Shown here piece by piece: positions 62,660-64,000 of a DNA stretch of 64,000 nucleotides. Made by a program: the position numbers and the translations under genes. The stretch spans positions 186,001-250,000 of the forward strand of contig NZ_SWDE01000002.1 in NCBI RefSeq assembly GCF_013337185.1, read 5' to 3'. The stretch comes from Serratia proteamaculans (GTDB lineage: Bacteria; Pseudomonadota; Gammaproteobacteria; Enterobacterales; Enterobacteriaceae). The notes beneath the pieces were generated by a model. That model saw nothing but the letters and a program-made list of their open reading frames with translations, was not told the origin of the DNA and made no database searches. The first letter of the stretch is position 1, and the number at the start of each line of letters is the position of its first letter.

Positions 62660-64000
62660 ATGCAAAATAAAGCATCATTGTCGCCGCTCATCATCATCAC
62701 GGCGCTATTTGCCGCGTTGAGCGGACTCTATCTGCTGGGAGGCGGCATCTGGCTGGCCAAACTCGGCGGTTCGCTGTACTACATCATTGCCGGCCTGGTG
62801 TTGCTGGTTACCGCCTGGCTGTTGGCTCGCCGCCGCGCCACTGCCCTGCTGCTGTATGCCGTATTTTTACTCGGCACCACCATTTGGGCACTGTGGGAGG
62901 TCGGCCCGGACTTCTGGGCACTGACGCCGCGTCTGGACGTCACCTTCTTCTTCGGCCTGTGGCTGGTATTGCCGTTTATCTATCACAAGCTGATTGCCAG
63001 CGGCAAGTTGGCCTACAGTGCACTGAGTATCGCGCTGGTGTTCACCGTCGCAGTACTGGCCTATGCCGTATTTAACGATCCGCAAGAGATCAACGGCACC
63101 CTTGAACCGGCCCAGGTGAAGGTTGCCCCTCAGGCATCAGACGCCGATTGGCCGGCCTATGGCCGTACCCAGGAAGGCACGCGTTATTCCCCACTGAGCC
63201 AGATCAACGACAAGAACGTCGGTCAGCTCAAGGAAGCCTGGACCTTCCAGACCGGCGACCTGAAAACCGCCAACGATCCGGGGGAAATCACCAACGAAGT
63301 GACCCCGATTAAAATCCGCGACACGCTCTATCTGTGCACCCCGCACCAGAAGCTGTTCGCGCTGGATGCGGCCACCGGTAAGCAAAAGTGGCAGTTTGAT
63401 CCTCAGTTGAAGTTCAACCCAACCTTCCAGCACATCACCTGCCGTGGCGTCTCTTATCATGAGACCCCTGCCGCCGCAGGCAACGCCACCGACGCCTCTC
63501 CGGCACAGTGCGCACGCCGCATTATCCTGCCGGTGAATGATGGCCGCCTGTTTGCTTTGGATGCCGAGACCGGCAAGCCTTGCGCCGATTTTGCCAATAA
63601 CGGCGAACTCAATCTGCAAAGCAATATGCCGTATGCCACTCCGGGCCATTATGAGCCGACCTCACCACCGGTGATCACCGATAAGGTGATTGTCATTGCC
63701 GGTGCGGTGACCGATAACTACTCCAATCGCGAACCTTCGGGCGTGATCCGCGGTTTTGACGTCAACAGCGGTAAACTGCTGTGGGCATTTGATCCGGGTG
63801 CAGATGATCCCAACGCCATCCCGGCGGATGAACACCACTTCACACCGAACTCGCCAAACTCCTGGGCGCCTTCAGCCTACGATGCCAAGCTGGATATCGT
63901 TTACCTGCCAATGGGGGTAACCACTCCGGATATCTGGGGCGGCGATCGCACGCCGAACATGGAGCGCTACGCCAGCGGCCTGCTGGCATTGAACGCTTCT
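62660..64000 (+). CDS. gcd: membrane-bound PQQ-dependent glucose dehydrogenase (3'-truncated by window)
   Basis: 447 codons of an expected about 800 are inside the window. The N-terminal 150 residues are five membrane helices (LIIITALFAALSGLYLLGGG, LYYIIAGLVLLVTAWLLA and so on). The periplasmic propeller starts with DWPAYGRTQEGTRYSPLSQI and holds EAWTFQTGDLKT and TCRGVSYHE, all typical of quinoprotein GDH. It oxidises glucose to gluconolactone at the outer face of the inner membrane and feeds electrons to ubiquinone. AAGGAT lies seven bases before ATG 62660. Confidence 0.95.
   Translation, partial: MQNKASLSPLIIITALFAALSGLYLLGGGIWLAKLGGSLYYIIAGLVLLVTAWLLARRRATALLLYAVFLLGTTIWALWEVGPDFWALTPRLDVTFFFGLWLVLPFIYHKLIASGKLAYSALSIALVFTVAVLAYAVFNDPQEINGTLEPAQVKVAPQASDADWPAYGRTQEGTRYSPLSQINDKNVGQLKEAWTFQTGDLKTANDPGEITNEVTPIKIRDTLYLCTPHQKLFALDAATGKQKWQFDPQLKFNPTFQHITCRGVSYHETPAAAGNATDASPAQCARRIILPVNDGRLFALDAETGKPCADFANNGELNLQSNMPYATPGHYEPTSPPVITDKVIVIAGAVTDNYSNREPSGVIRGFDVNSGKLLWAFDPGADDPNAIPADEHHFTPNSPNSWAPSAYDAKLDIVYLPMGVTTPDIWGGDRTPNMERYASGLLALNAS

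Overview
The window reads as ordinary chromosome of an enterobacterium close to Serratia. This is inferred from gene content: RcsA with its neighbour DsrB, an MgtC/MgtB pair, a YidB/GlsB stress pair, a Kdo hydroxylase, the E. coli-type paa cluster and a membrane PQQ glucose dehydrogenase. The DNA is GC-rich and gene-dense. I see no tRNA, rRNA, insertion sequence, prophage or CRISPR array.

Layout. 0-3 kb: end of a beta-ketoadipate operon (pcaI partial, pcaJ, pcaF, pcaD). 3-5 kb: a 59-aa orphan gene, then a SatD-like regulator with a DUF3307 membrane protein behind three regularly spaced palindromes. 5-9 kb: mgtC-mgtB on the minus strand, with a PhoP box, a long structured leader and a possible 20-aa gene between them. 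9-15 kb: a secreted GH101-related glycosidase, a CoA-transferase with unusual domain order, and a LysR gene divergent from a PLP decarboxylase. 15-20 kb: rcsA with two RcsAB-box candidates, dsrB, a cold-shock gene, a zinc-ribbon ion channel, a small secreted protein, small ORFs and two candidate sRNAs. 20-28 kb: oxidoreductases, LysR regulators, stress proteins and VOC proteins. 28-32.5 kb: a CACHE-type diguanylate cyclase, a 201-bp palindromic repeat element, kdoO and an ATPase.

32.5-46.5 kb is a complete phenylacetate pathway: paaZ divergent from paaABCDEFGHIJK, then paaX and paaY. Phenylacetate is activated by PaaK, epoxidised by PaaABCE, isomerised by PaaG, ring-opened and oxidised by PaaZ and beta-oxidised by PaaFHJ. 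The last thiolysis is the same as that of PcaF, so two routes for beta-ketoadipyl-CoA lie in one window. A 265-bp element with 24-bp inverted ends fills the paaX-paaY gap.

46.5-64 kb holds accessory metabolism: a MocR regulator with an EamA exporter that share an operator-like motif; a four-gene operon (arylformamidase-like hydrolase, RidA, aromatic-type aminotransferase, amino-acid permease) beside a LysR gene; a GST operon; gabD; yagU; a cupin/CMD/LysR/aldo-keto reductase group; and the 5' part of gcd, cut by the window end.

The items I rate highest are the triple operator of the satD-like gene, the mgtC leader and the small gene between mgtC and mgtB, the two sRNA candidates, the paaX-paaY element, the MocR/EamA motif and the hydrolase-RidA-aminotransferase-permease operon. 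All functional statements are by recognition of sequence; no search was run.
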